Below are positions 10,972-22,800 of a stretch of DNA of 64,000 nucleotides, piece after piece. The notes beneath the pieces were generated by a model that did not search any database, was not told the DNA's origin, and saw only the letters and a list, made by a program, of their open reading frames with translations. The translations under genes were made by a program, and so were the position numbers. The stretch comes from Ceratopteris richardii (taxonomy: Eukaryota > Streptophyta > Polypodiopsida > Polypodiales > Pteridaceae), in assembly GCA_020310875.1 (NCBI GenBank), contig CM035417.1, positions 85,155,417 to 85,219,416 on the forward strand, read 5' to 3'. Positions within the stretch are counted from its first letter, which is position 1. Every line of letters starts with the position of its first letter.

Positions 10972-12372
10972 ATGGACCCTACCCATAATACTGAGGATTT
11001 TGGTACATCACCCCTACCTAGGGTACCGATTGAGCAATAGTCAGAACTTTTGTGACACGAACTCCAACATGCTCAAAACAAGGTAAAAGAAGGCAATGTT
11101 GCACTCGAACAAATTCAGAGTGATGACCATAACCTAGTTAGGATGGTAGGGGCCATTATCAATGCTTAAGAAGAAGGCACACATTCCAAGATTGGTGCCA
11201 AAAACTTCCAACTTTCTTGATTTGATGGGCGAAAGGATGACCAATTTGTTCTTTAATGGCTTTCTCAATTTGATGAATTTTTATTTTGATGAATCATATT
11301 CTAAAATTGAGAAAATTTGTTACTAATTATTTGGTGGGTAAGGCCCAATTATGGTGGAATGTTTTGTGGCATAGCATCGACCGCCCCACCACATGGATTG
11401 CATTTCAAAAAAAGATCAAGGAATCCTTCCTTCCTCCTCAATTGCACTTACATGCTTGTCGATCATGGATAACTTTTGGATGGAAAGATGGAGATAATGT
11501 GTCTACCTACATTGAACATTTTTAGCAATGATTCTTACTTATTTGTTTGCTTGGAATGATTCCTAAAGATACCTTGCAAAGAAATTATGAAGATGGTTTG
11601 GAGATGGGAATCCAAACCAGGCTCAACACACTACGTCCCACGACCCTCTCTGAAGCTATTTCTTTGGCACATGATGTTGAGAAGGAGTTTCAATCCATCA
11701 CCAAGTCCATTCGCTTACAACAAATGCATCAACAAAAACAACCAATCAAGCCCAATTTTCCTTTCAAGCTTCTTTTCACTAATTTTTCTTCCCCTACTTT
11801 TCAACATCCACCTACTTTTCACTGCCCTCCTCAATCCAATTTCTCACCAATACACAAGTCTACACACTTACAACCTACCAAACCTCCAACCCTTCAAACC
11901 ACGATGATGGATGCTCAACAAAAGAGGCCCCATATCACTTGCTACCACTGTGGTAAGTTTGGTCTTACTAAAGCTAAATGTAGGTTGCGAACTAATGATA
12001 TGAAACCTGTCGAAGCTCAAGTACACAACATAGAGGTGGTTCATGATGACACTCAATCTGATTGGAGTGAAGAAGAATTGGAAAAGGATCTAAGTACCTT
12101 GGATAGCAGAATTTCTATTCATTCTTTACTGTGTATGCAAGGTACTATTGATGGTAAAGTTGTTAATATTTTACATGATAATGGTAGTTCACATGAATTT
12201 ATTTCTTATACACTAGTGCAAGATCTTCAATTACATCCACTTCCTTCTATGTATAAAGTTAAGTTCGCATTTCAAGGAAATAGATATAATGTTACAACTG
12301 AAGTGGATAACTTTCAAATGTGTATAGGATTATACATAGATGAACGCACATTATTAATTGCTCCTTTGCAAT
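10972..12372 (+). pseudogene. Gypsy gag and N-terminal protease, broken
   Basis: The frame begins at ATG 10972 (MDPTHNTEDF) and is hit early by stops. The gag core is readable at 11286-11700 (VTNYLVGKAQLWW ... WIAFQKKIKESFLP), followed by a zinc-knuckle remnant (CYHCGKFGLTKAKC, with the usual His replaced). The protease begins at about 12110 with ILHDNGSSHEF, a version of the catalytic D-(S/T)-G motif in which Ser or Thr is replaced by Asn. The reading stops at 12372 because a solo LTR was inserted; the protease continues after 13291. Confidence 0.78.
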
Positions 12373-13287
12373 TGTTATCGGCCGCCGGATTGGAAGTTGT
12401 ATAACTGAATCTTTTTTTGCACACGCGAAAGGTTGTTACGCAGACACCTTGTAATTTTTATATAAAGCAATGAAAAAGAGACGCATAGTGACGTTCTGAG
12501 AGATCACCAGACTGTTTGTCTGGGTGATTGATTGAGCGTTGTCGTCATGTTGTTGAAGCCATTCTGAGTGTACTGTGGTGTATGGTTCTGATTCTGTTCT
12601 GTTGTCTATCGATACCTGCTTGTGTGAGTTTCCTTGACATCTAGTAGATCGCCGAACTGTTGTCTGAGTGAGTCGTTTGCGAGTCTCTATTGCGATTGTT
12701 GTGTTAATTACGCATATCGTGGTGTTACTCCTTCTTGGAATGTTCTGCCAGTTGTTTGGTGAAGTCTATATAACTGTGGTAGTGTTTTTGGTAGTCGGAT
12801 CGGTATTGCGTTGTCTTCAGTGTTGAGGTCTATTTTCATACGACAAAGATTAAGCTACAGTAAGGGTCTTCCTAAGTTGCATACTGAATCTTCAACACTG
12901 TGTGTCTGGAACTGTTGAGTCCTTCTGTGTCTTCGGTTTATTTGACGGTGAGCACTATTCGGTGAAGGTTGAACTACTGTCATTGTTCCTAGTGTTACAG
13001 TAGTGTGTATTCGGAAAAAGGTTCTAAGGTAACTTGGTATCACGATACTAATAGTTTGGTACAGTGCGTTCGGTAGACTCTGGAAGAGTTAGAATGACGA
13101 ACCGTAAAGATTGAGAAGGGTATACCAATTCTTGATAGAAGTCTTGAATGTTAGTATATTGTGGTGTGAAGTCATTTTGGGAAACAAGTGTAGGGCCTCT
13201 ATCTTTACAGACCCCTTCCACTCCCAAGAACCCAATTAGGTGGTTAACACGTTTCTGACAGTTAGTCTCGCGTTTAAACGTTTAACA
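12373..13287. mobile_element. Solo LTR (915 bp) inserted in the gypsy protease
   Basis: The inserted block starts TGTTATCGG and ends TTTAACA, so its ends form the usual TGTTA/TAACA inverted termini. It is flanked by CAAT on both sides (12369-12372 and 13288-13291), a 4-bp target duplication. When the block and one CAAT are skipped, the protease frame continues without a break through SYDVIL, confirming the boundaries. No coding domains are present. A TATA box candidate (tatataaa) lies at 12459-12466. The block is visibly less AT-rich than its host. It is most likely a solo LTR left by LTR-LTR recombination; a small non-autonomous element is the alternative. The strand is not determined. Confidence 0.75.
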
Positions 13288-13291
13288 CAAT

Positions 13292-14541
13292 CCTATGATG
13301 TTATACTTGTTATACCTTTTTGTCATCATTACAATCCATGCATGCATTATCATACACACACAATGACTTTTAAGTTCAACAATCAAGATATTACCTTGTT
13401 TGCAATGCATGACTTCCAACCATTTCCATTAATTAGTCATACTCAAGTAAAATGTGCATTTAGGAAAGGCTACAATTCATGTATTGTTTTTGTCAATAAC
13501 ATAGTCGACTATACACATACACTTCCTAATGCACGTAAATCATTCATGGCTTTCTATCAATATTGTTTTATAGCTTCTAAGCGATCACTTTGAATTCATG
13601 GTAATGCCTTTTTCACTAACCAATGCACCTGCTACATTTCCACGTATGATGAATAAAATTTTTCTTGATTACCAAGCTTTTGTTCTTGTTTTTTTATGAT
13701 ATACTTGTCTATAGTGATAATGACAATGACCATGAAAATAATTTAGCAACAGTCTTTATTTTGTTATGCAAAAGCAAACTTTATGCCAATCCTAAAAAGA
13801 GTTCTTTCTTCCAAAAAGAATTTGAGCATTTAGACCATATTGTTTCTAGTCAAGGCATTCATGTAGATCCAAAGTAAATTAAAGTAAGTGAAGAATGGCC
13901 TATACCTCAATCTATGAATGATATATGATCTTTTCTAGGGTTAGCTAGTTTTGATCAAAATTACATAAAATGTTTTTCTTATTTAGCACTTCCACTCACA
14001 TTATTATTGAAGAAAAAGTTAAAATTTCCATGGGGATTAGCACATCAACAATCGTTTGAAAAAACTCAAACATGCACTTTCTCATGCACTTGTTTTATGA
14101 TTACTAGAGTTTGCACAACCTTTCCATGTAGTCACAAATGCTAGTGGCTTAGGTATAGGTGCTGTATTAATGCAAAATGATCATCCTATTGCATTTGAAA
14201 TTAGGAAACTTAAACCTTTTGAAAAGAAGTACAATACATATGATAAGGAACTTTTAGCTATTGTGCATGCTTTAAAAGTTTGGAAACATTACCTTATAGG
14301 TTCTAAAATTTTAATCAAAATAGACCAACATGCTATTAAGCATTTATTAAATCAATAATTGATTTCCAAAGGACACATTCAATGGGATTCATTCGTACAA
14401 CATTTTCAACCTTTAATTCAATATCAACCTGGCAAAGCTAATGTTGTAGCTGATTCCTTTAGTCGCTTCCCATCCCACAAACAAATATTATTTCAATCAA
14501 AAATATTTTTGCTATTCATATTCATTCATTTCATGACATGA
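13292..14541 (+). pseudogene. Gypsy protease end, RT remnant and RNase H
   Basis: The protease end (YDVILVIPF) is followed by a linker, and then RT sequence appears from about 13600 (LTNAPATF). Most of the N-terminal RT palm and fingers are missing. The catalytic YxDD site reads FFYDILVYS, so one catalytic aspartate is lost. The thumb region (YANPKKSSFFQKEFEHLDHIV) leads into RNase H at about 14170-14480 (YDKELLAIVHALKVW, KIDQHAIKHLL, GKANVVADSFSR). Stops near 13875 and 14356 break the frame. Non-functional. Confidence 0.78.
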
Positions 14542-14583
14542 TCCCTACTTACGAATCTTATTTGTATTTTTCTCAAACATAGA

Positions 14584-15600
14584 TTGCTTTCAATAAATAT
14601 ACACCATCTAATGAGGATCACTACACTTTTCATAATGGATTCTTGTATTTCCAACACAAGTTATGCATTACACGTCTTTAAAGAATTTTCTATGAAAGAG
14701 ATGGATGAACCACCATATATGGGTCATAGGGGCATACAAAGTACTATTTCTACCTGTAAAGAATTTTTCTTTTGTCCAAATATGGAAAAGGATATTGCAT
14801 AGTATGTTTCCCATTGCATTGTGTGTCAATTTGTGAAACAACATCATGGTAAAGCACTTGGATTATTAATGCCACTTCCTATACCGAATGGGACATGGGA
14901 ACACATTTCTATGGATTTTATTACTAGTGTTCCTATAACTTCATCTCATAATGATATGTTTTGGATAATTTTTGATAGGTTTAGTAAACAAGTGTATTTC
15001 ATTCCTTGTAAAAAGACTCTTTCTCCACCTCAAATTGCTAAGTTATTTATAAAATGTATTTTTCTGCATCATGGTTTTCCAAACATTATTCTTTTAGATC
15101 GAGATGTTTGTTTTTGTAATCACTTTTGGGTTGCTTTATTTCAAGACTTAGGTCATAAAATAGACTTAAAGCTCTGCATTTCATCTTAAAATTAATGGGA
15201 AAAGTGAAGCTATGAATAGTACTATTTTATATATACTACATTGTTATTCTTTAGATAATCCAAGTAATTGGGATGAAAAACTTCCCTTACTACAATTTGC
15301 ATATAGTAACACAACAGGTACCACTACTTGACATGCACCATATGAAATTTTTTATGGTAAAAAGCTTCCCACTCCCATGAATCTCACTCAAACTGATATA
15401 ACTATGGCTAATTCTTTTGCACAAGATCCCATGACTCTCACTCAAATTGATATATCTATGACTAGTTCTTTTGCACAAGATCATATTTCTACACTTCATG
15501 AGGTTCATGAACACATTAAGAAGATTCAATAATGTTACATGCATAATGTTAATAAGAAATGAGTAGCTAGACAATTTAATGAAAATGACTTGGTATGGTT
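14584..15600 (+). pseudogene. Gypsy integrase, broken
   Basis: The zinc-binding region is visible around 14720-14850 (GHRGIQSTISTCKEFFFCPN ... CIVCQF). The catalytic core follows with MDFITSVP (first Asp) and LLDRDVCFCNHFW (second Asp). The glutamate region near 15195-15215 is shifted but recognisable (KSEAMNSTIL). There is a local duplication around 15370-15480, where atgaatctcactcaaactgatat-like sequence recurs about 60 bases later. Stops and frameshifts make it non-functional. Confidence 0.72.
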
Positions 15601-15620
15601 ATAAATAATTAAAAAGATGT

Positions 15621-16025
15621 TTGAAAAACATTTCAAAACATCCTAAAGTTAAACTTGCACCACGTTATTATGGACTTTTTCATATTATTCAAGAAATTGA
15701 TGAGAATGCTTTTAAATTAGACATACCTTGTCATTGGAATATACATAATTCTTTTCATATTTGTTTATTGAAACAATTTAAAGGAATATTACCACTCACT
15801 CCTATTTTAGATGATCCTCCTTTACTTGAAGAGGATGTTGAAATTTTAATTCTAGAGAAAATACTTGATTATGATGTTACTACTACATGCATAGGTAAAC
15901 AATATCATAGATATGTATTTAGATGTAAAAATCACTCACTCGAAGAATGTCAATGGATTCAAAATTCATCATTAACTCCACATTATGATCATTTGATTTC
16001 TGCATATAATTCACAATCACATTAA
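15621..16025 (+). pseudogene. Integrase C-terminus with chromodomain-like tail
   Basis: The 134-codon frame starts in the integrase C-terminal GPY/F-type region (KLAPRYYGLFHIIQEI, HNSFHICLLKQF). It ends in a segment resembling a chromodomain (ILEKILDYDV ... YRYVFRCK-like strand, then SLEECQWIQNSSL). This marks the element as a chromovirus-type gypsy, a group in which the chromodomain is thought to guide integration into heterochromatin. This segment is open, but its upstream parts are broken. Confidence 0.68.
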
Positions 16026-16163
16026 ATTCCAGTTTTCCATTTACATGCATGTGTTTTTACATGGAACATGCTTATGATTATTAAGTGATCGGACATGTGA
16101 CTAGCCATCCATGTCTATTTTATTGTTATGAACTGAGGTTAGTTGCTCATCAACTGGGAGGCA

Positions 16164-16440
16164 TGTTATACTTTATGGAATAATGGAATGTTAAATGGAA
16201 TTCAATGTCTTGGAGTTTTTAATGTGATTTGTGTTTTGATTTAGCAGGTGAAGAATCATGAGGGTGTGAACGTGCATGGACTTATTCATATATTTTTGAG
16301 GTTAGTTAAAAGATAGGATTTTAGATATTTTTTGTAAAAATAGTAGATCACTTAAAAAATCAAAGTTTTTGTAAAAATACTAGATAGCTTAGAGAGCGAT
16401 GATTTTGTAAATTTCATAAATGAATGCTTTTTAGTTGTCA
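16164..16440 (+). repeat. Truncated 3' LTR of the gypsy element
   Basis: After a purine-rich ctgggaggca run the LTR begins TGTTATACTTTATGG. It matches the 5' LTR from 16234 onward, then stops around 16440, where the sequence becomes the protease part of a minus-strand copia fragment. The TATA-hairpin part of the 5' LTR is therefore missing here. Confidence 0.65.
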
Positions 16441-18173
16441 CCGCAGGTGATAGTATCCCCTATAGGGGCAGGCTCGAGTGAAGTGAAGAAATTATGCTCA
16501 AGGTAATATGTTTTGTTGCCCCACTATCAAAGTACCAAACATATGAGTCTATTGTAGACATGCACTATTTAGGAGAAGATGGGTCAAAACTACAAACAAT
16601 AGTAAACACCCATTCTTCATTCTACACTAGATTAGCAAACTCTGTTTTCGATGTAGAGGCCTCTGCAACAACCGTTCTAGCCTCTTTTTTCTTTGCCTCT
16701 TTTGTAGCCAGTCTTGGACAATTATTTATGACATGATATTTTGCTTTATAGTATTTGCAAAACAATTTCTGCTTTTTTGTTTTCTTGTCATCTCTTTCAT
16801 CCTTCTTTGATTGTGTAGAATTTGTGGATTTTTGTTTACTAGTAGAAGAGCTCCATTTACCTTTGCCCTTCTGACTAGCAAGGAAAGCTTGATTTGCAGC
16901 ACACATAATGGACCTGTTCTACCTAGACTGATCTTCTTGCAACAAAATAGAGACTAGCTCCTCAAATGATAAGGCATTTGAATTGACTTTCATCATCAAA
17001 CAAAGAGTAGAAGCAAAACTCTGATATGAATTGGGAAGACCATTCAAAATAGTCTGCACAAGTGAACTGTCAGGCAAGACTTTAATTGTTCCTTCAAATC
17101 TTTGATCTTTGTTAGAAAACTGTCCACAAAATCACGTTCATTCATATGCTCACTCTCCAATTGTTTTCAGAGGTAAGCAACACAAGCCTCATTCCTAGCT
17201 TGGTACAATGTGGTAAGTGTATCCCACTCATCCTCAGCTGTTCTGTAAGTGCAAATGCGAGGAATAATGTCATGTTTGATAGACAAGGCTATCAATGCAT
17301 GTGCTTGAGCATCTCTACCATCCTAGGGAATTTGATCTTCAATAGGTGCAATAGGAACCACAAGATGAATAGGAATCTACATAATATCACCATCTTTAAT
17401 GCCATCTACATCAACTTCAGTACTTGTATTTGTAGGTGTAATAGGATGTTTTTCAACACCCTACACAATATTCCATATTCCTTTTGCCATCAATACATGA
17501 CGCATCATATAAGCCCACAATGGGTAATTCATACCATCCAACTTATGCTCAACAACCAACATATGAAATACATCACTTCTTTCAGCTAGGGCCACTGGCT
17601 TAAATACCCTGATGCAGAAAAATGACTATATCTGAAAAAGTTGAATAGTGCTACCCTGATGAGTTTTGCTAAACCTATAGCAAACTTTGAGACGCTTATA
17701 CTGGTGAACCAAAACTTGTATATATCTTTGGCACAAAAAGACAAAATAGCCTACACAAATGCTGTGATAGTGTGTTTAGAGGCTGAAATGAGCTCTAATC
17801 GTGATTTTGAGATGACAAAGGGAAGCACTTTTTATCTCTCAATCACATTCAGTATGCTTACCAAATTTCGTGCAATTTTGAGGCTATGACCAGAGGGGTG
17901 ACGATGATGCCCTAGATGAAGCGACGGCATGCTCTAATACCAATTGTTGGAGTTTGAGGTCTGGAGGAGCATGCGAACAACACAAGGAAGAAGAAGAAGA
18001 AGCTTGGAGCACACCACACTATATTGAATGTTTTACCACTAGAATGTACAAAGATAAGTAACCTGTTAGGGCTATAGGTGTATATACAAGGGGGAGGGGA
18101 CCTCCTAAAGAGGAAAAAGAAACCTCGGCGGTCTTAGTGCATTCACACACATCACTACTGAAATATATCAATA
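16440..18173 (-). mobile_element. Copia family B, copy 1: 5' fragment (LTR, gag, protease start)
   Basis: Reading leftward on the minus strand there is a 5' LTR (17945-18173) and an LTR-adjacent primer-binding site (rc of gctctaataccaa, 17932-17944). A gag frame with stops follows, with the CKYY..KYHVINNCP zinc knuckle around 16730-16790, and the protease start lies near 16530. It matches the longer plus-strand copy at 19813-24436 at the DNA level. It ends at about 16440 inside the protease-integrase spacer, joined to the gypsy LTR. Everything from integrase onward is missing. Confidence 0.8.
17945..18173 (-). repeat. Copia family B LTR (minus)
   Basis: This is the reverse complement of the family LTR (consensus start TGTTGATATATTTAGGTAGT, end CTCCAACA). 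It is about 229 bp long; the outer end reads atatatcaatag instead of atatatcaaca. Next to it on the inner side is the primer-binding site TTGGTATTAGAGC on the minus strand. Confidence 0.82.
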
Positions 18174-19640
18174 GCCCCACCTTCTACAAGGTTTCTAAGA
18201 TCTTTTCTTGCAAGTACAATGTAATCTCATCTTATCAATACCTTTACGCATCGTTACAAGGTCAACTAACCACTTGTAGTGAATACAAGGAGGATAGGTA
18301 GGATGTAAAGGATCTTTATGCTTAAGATATGAATGTATTTGACATGTAGTACAAGTATTTACATAATCCCTTACATTGACATAGATTCTTGGCCACCAAT
18401 AACTTTCTCTAATCTTCTCATATGTAACGACAAACCCTTTATGTCCAGTCCATAATGTATAATGTAAATCTCTCATAATGTGCAATTGAATTTTTTTTTT
18501 TTCCAAGTACCCTTTGTGGTAGTTTTACTTTTCCCTTAGCATGTATCGGAATAAATACATCTTTTAAGAATAAATTATAAGCTCATTTTCTAGTCTTTGA
18601 ATCTATTTACCGACCAACTATAAGATTTTTCTAGAGTACTAGGATATCTTCCAATATCTTCCTACTCTCCTTCATAATCATCATCTTTAAACTATTCATA
18701 ATCAGACACTTATGGATGCTAATTGATTAAATTTATATCCATTTCTTGTGCATTATCAAAATCATCTTTAGATTTAGCTCTTGAAAGCATGTCAACAACA
18801 ATATTGGATTTACTAGCAATATAAACTAAGATTGGATTTATTAATTTAATGTATGATATCCATCTTAACATAACAATATCAAGGGATGAAGAATTCACAA
18901 TCATACCAATCAATGGCAAACAATCTATCTCAACAACTACGTTGGATACTATGAAATATTTCTTATCAATTGTCAAAGTTGTGACTAAACTCCAAAGCTC
19001 CCATTTGATTTGTGGGTATTTTCTTTGAGTTTAATGAAAAATTGTAGAACCAAATCTAACTCAGCATATGTCTTCCCCTCTTCATCATCTTGAACAATAA
19101 CCCATTGTTTAGCTATATGATTAGTATTGACAATCAAAATAATGGGTTTATTGTCAGAATAATCAACTCTTTTCAAAATAGGGGCTTCAATTAGCAATCT
19201 TTTCAATTTCCTCATGCCTTAGAGTGCTTTTTAGTCCATATGAATGTTCTATTCTTCCTCATCAATCTTAAAGATAATTAGTAACATGTGAAAAGTGAGG
19301 TATCCAAATAGCATAGAAGATACAAGTTCCTATCAATCTTCTCACCTCTCTTACATTGCTACAATTCGTAGATATATTGTCTATGGCATCAACTTTAGGT
19401 GGTATGGTCTTCGACCATAGTGACCACACAAATGTCCAACAATGAGTACTTCAAATACCAAAAAAAGACTTCTCAATAGAAAATGCTAAACCAACCTCTT
19501 CAAATATTTTGAATATTCATTCACAATGAAGGATCTGGTCATTAAAAAATTTCCTACATCTAGAAGAGTCCAGAGTTTCATACTTTCACTTTTACTTATA
19601 CTTTTCAATACGAATATTGTCAATGAACATTTGGAATGAA
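18174..19640 (-). pseudogene. Gypsy RT thumb, RNase H and integrase N-terminus (minus), fragment
   Basis: Reading leftward from about 19440: an RT thumb/connection segment resembling GHLCGHYGRRPYHLK and REVRRLIGTCIFYAIWIPHF. RNase H follows at 19215-18719 (LIEAPILKRVDY, EIDCLPLIGMI, MLRWISYIKLINP, SKSNIVVDMLSRA). The integrase zinc domain is at 18506-18300 (GHKGFVVTYEKIRESYWWP, CTTCQ), fading into LHPTYPP...IHYKWLVDL. Several stops separate the pieces. No LTRs of this element are present. It is a different gypsy family from the element at 10516-16440. Confidence 0.7.
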
Positions 19641-19689
19641 ATCATTCATGAAATAGCTTGGAATATAGTTGTCATAAAGAGCTACTTAT

Positions 19690-19800
19690 AGTGGTTGTCC
19701 CAAAGAAGAATGGAAAACTACATGTCTACATTAATCTCAAAAAGTTCAACGCAGCCACTTATAGGATAGTTATCCATTACCAATAGAAAATCACTTGCTA
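19690..19800 (+). pseudogene. Gypsy RT N-terminal fragment (plus)
   Basis: About 110 bases read VVVPKKNGKLHVYINLKKF and then NAATYRIVIHYQ on the plus strand, a classical gypsy RT N-terminal motif. It is in the opposite orientation to the adjacent RNase H/integrase fragment and borders the start of the next copia copy. Confidence 0.6.
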
Positions 19801-19868
19801 GAGTGGGTAGTTGGTCAATTTTTGAGATACAGTCAATTTTCTGCATCAAGGTATTTTAGTCATCGGCC

Positions 19869-22800
19869 ATGGCTGAAAGTAGTGATGTATTCCGTATGTT
19901 GGCTGTTGAGGATAAGTTGGATGGTACCAACTACCCATTATGGGCTTATATGATGCGACATGTACTGGTTGCAAAAGGATTGTGGAACATTGTGCAGGGT
20001 GTTGAAAGACGTCCTGTTACAACTGTAACGACAAGTACTGCAAATACAGGTGTTGGAGCTGATGAAGATGGTGTCGAAGATGATATTCCGTAGATTCCTG
20101 TTCGTGCTGCTGTTTTTGTTGCACCTATTGCAGAGCAGATTCGTTGGGATGGCAAAGATGCCCAGGCACATGCATTGATAGCCTTGTCTGTCAAACGTGC
20201 CATTATTCCTCACATTCGCTCTTGCAGAACAGCAAAGGATGCTTGGGATACACTTACCACTTTGTACCAGGCTAGGAATGAGGCTCGTGTTGCTTACCTC
20301 CAAAAACAGTTGGAGAGTGAGCACATGAATGAAGGTGATTCTATGGACAATTTTCTTACAAAGATCAAAGACCTGAAGGAACAATTGATTTCTGTTGATG
20401 AGGTTATACCAAATAGCTCACTTGTGTAGACCGTTCTGAATGGTCTTCCTGATTCATATCAGAGTTTTGCCTCTACTCTTCGGTTGATGATGAAAGGCAA
20501 TCCGAATGCCTTGTCATTTGAGGAATTAGTCTCTATTCTGTTGTAGGAAGATCAGTACAGGCAGACCAGGTCCATTATGCGTGTTGCAGATCAAGCTTTC
20601 TTGGCTAGTCAGAAGGGCAAAGGAAAATGGAGCTCTTCTACTAGTAAGCAGAAATCTGCAAATGCTGCACAATCGAAGAACCAGGATAAAGATGAAAAGA
20701 AATCAGAAAAGCAGAAATTGTTCTGCAAGTACTGTAAAGGAAATGATCATATTATAAAGAACTGTCCAAAATTGGCTGCTAAAGAGGCAAAGAAGAAAGA
20801 GGCTGGAATGGTTGTTGCAGAGGCCTCTACACCAAAAACAGAGTCTGCAAATCTTGTGCAGGAAGAAGAATGGGTGTTTACTACTGTCTGCGGTTTTGAC
20901 CCATCTTCTCATGATCAGTGCATGTCTGCAGTAGACTCAGATGTTTGGTACTTTGACAGTGGGGCGACCAAACATATTACCTCGCAGCGCAGTTTCTTCT
21001 CTTCACTCGAGCCTGCCCGTACAGGGAATACTGTCACATGTGCCAATAACTCCTCTTATCCTGTTATGGGAGTTGGTAAGATCATTCTGACTACTACTGA
21101 TGGTAGTTCTTTCACTTTGTCAGATGCTTTATTTGTGCCAGGGATCAAAAAGAACCTGTTATCAGTTTCTGCATTAGCCAAGATTGGCTTGGTTGTGAAA
21201 TTCGTTGATGACAGGTGTACAATCCATGATCTCTCAAATGGCGATGTGATTATTGCTTCTGGCATTTTATGTCGTGGGCGGTATAAGCTCATAGACTATG
21301 AAAGATCTGTGAATGATTCGGCATGTGCAGTTCATGATTCTCAGGCTATGTCAGATGCAAAGCTTTGGCATGCACGATTTGGTCATCTGAATTTTGCTAG
21401 TTTGTTACGCCTGCAGAAATCTGAAATGGTGTCCTCTTTGCCCAAACTTGAGGCACCTGGAAAACATGTTTGTGAAGGCTGTATTTTGGGCAAAATGCAG
21501 TGTTCTTCCTTTCCAAAAGATGGTTCAGTTCGGGCTACGCAGAAATTGCAGCTTGTACATAGTGATGTCTGTGGTCCTATGCAGACACCCTCTTTTGGAA
21601 ATTACCTTTACTTCGTGACTTTGATTGATGATTTTTCTAGGCATGCATGGGTATATCCACTCAAAGCTAAGTCCGAAGTGTTCATGTGCTTCAAACAGTT
21701 TTTGGTTTTGGCTGAAAATCTGTCAGCATGTAAAATGGGTACCCTCCGTTCTGATCGAGGGGGGGAATATATGTCTTCAGATTTTAATGCATTTCTAGCT
21801 GAACGTGGGATAAAACACCAGTGTACAGTGCCGTATACACCTCAACAGAATGGAGTTGCTGAATGAAAGAACATGTCACTCATGGAGATGGTGAGGTGCA
21901 TGGTCAAAAGTCAGGCTTTACCACATAGTTTCTGGCTTGAGGCTGTCATGTGTGCAGCATATGTACTGAACAGGTGTCCCACTAAAGCATTGCAGTCTAT
22001 CACTCCATATGAGGCTTGGCATGACCGCAAGCCATTTGTTGCTCATCTGCGTGTTTTTGGTTGTTTGGCATATGCATTAGTGCCTGAACAACATCGCAGA
22101 AAATTGGATGATAAGGCAATAAAATGTATTTTTGTTGGGTACAGTTCTGAAAGTAAAGGCTATCGTCTGTATCATCCACAGACTAAACGCATTCTGGTTA
22201 GCCGTGATGTTGTCTTTGTGGAAGATGCTATTCAGCCATTGCTTTCATGTACTAAGGAGACATCTGTTAGCTCCAAAGACATGTATGATACTTTGATGCC
22301 TCTTTTTACAGGTGGACAGGCTAGTGCTGGTCCTAATGAGGCAACTTCTCAACCTTTGTAGGTTTCATATGATGATGTAGATCATTCCATTTCTGATGCA
22401 GATTTACATGATGCACTTGTTGATGAGAGAGCTGATATTGAGCAGGCAAAAACTATGCCAAAATGGCTGGTGTAGACTTTGCGTGACAGCAAATTAGATG
22501 CACCTTTGTCATATCGTACTCGTTCAGGCTCTCATAGTGCCTCCTTTGCATCAGATTGCTATGCTATGGCTGCATCTAGTCTCTGTGATGAGAATGAGCC
22601 TGTTTCTTTTGATGAAGCACAAAATTCAAAAAATTGGATGGCTGCTATGCAATCTGAATATGATGCTATAATGAAGAATGGTACATGGTCTTTATGTGAC
22701 TTGCCTCCTGGCAAGAAGGCCATTGGCACTAAGTGGGTATACAAGCTGAAGCGTAAACCTGATGGTACAGTTGACAGGTAAGGCTAGGCTTGTTGCAAAG

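Larger units (their letters stand above)
10516..16440 (+). mobile_element. Decayed chromodomain-type Ty3/gypsy element
   Basis: LTR sequence near 10516-10700 recurs at 16234-16430 (shared gatttagcaggtgaagaa and gtaaaaatagtagatcact runs). Between them gag, protease, RT, RNase H, integrase and a chromodomain-like tail occur in gypsy order. All frames are broken by stops and indels. The 5' LTR lacks its first part. The 3' LTR starts with TGTTATACTT at 16164 and is cut off near 16440 by a minus-strand copia fragment. A solo LTR interrupts the protease. The divergence of the LTRs and the many lesions indicate an old insertion. Confidence 0.8.
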
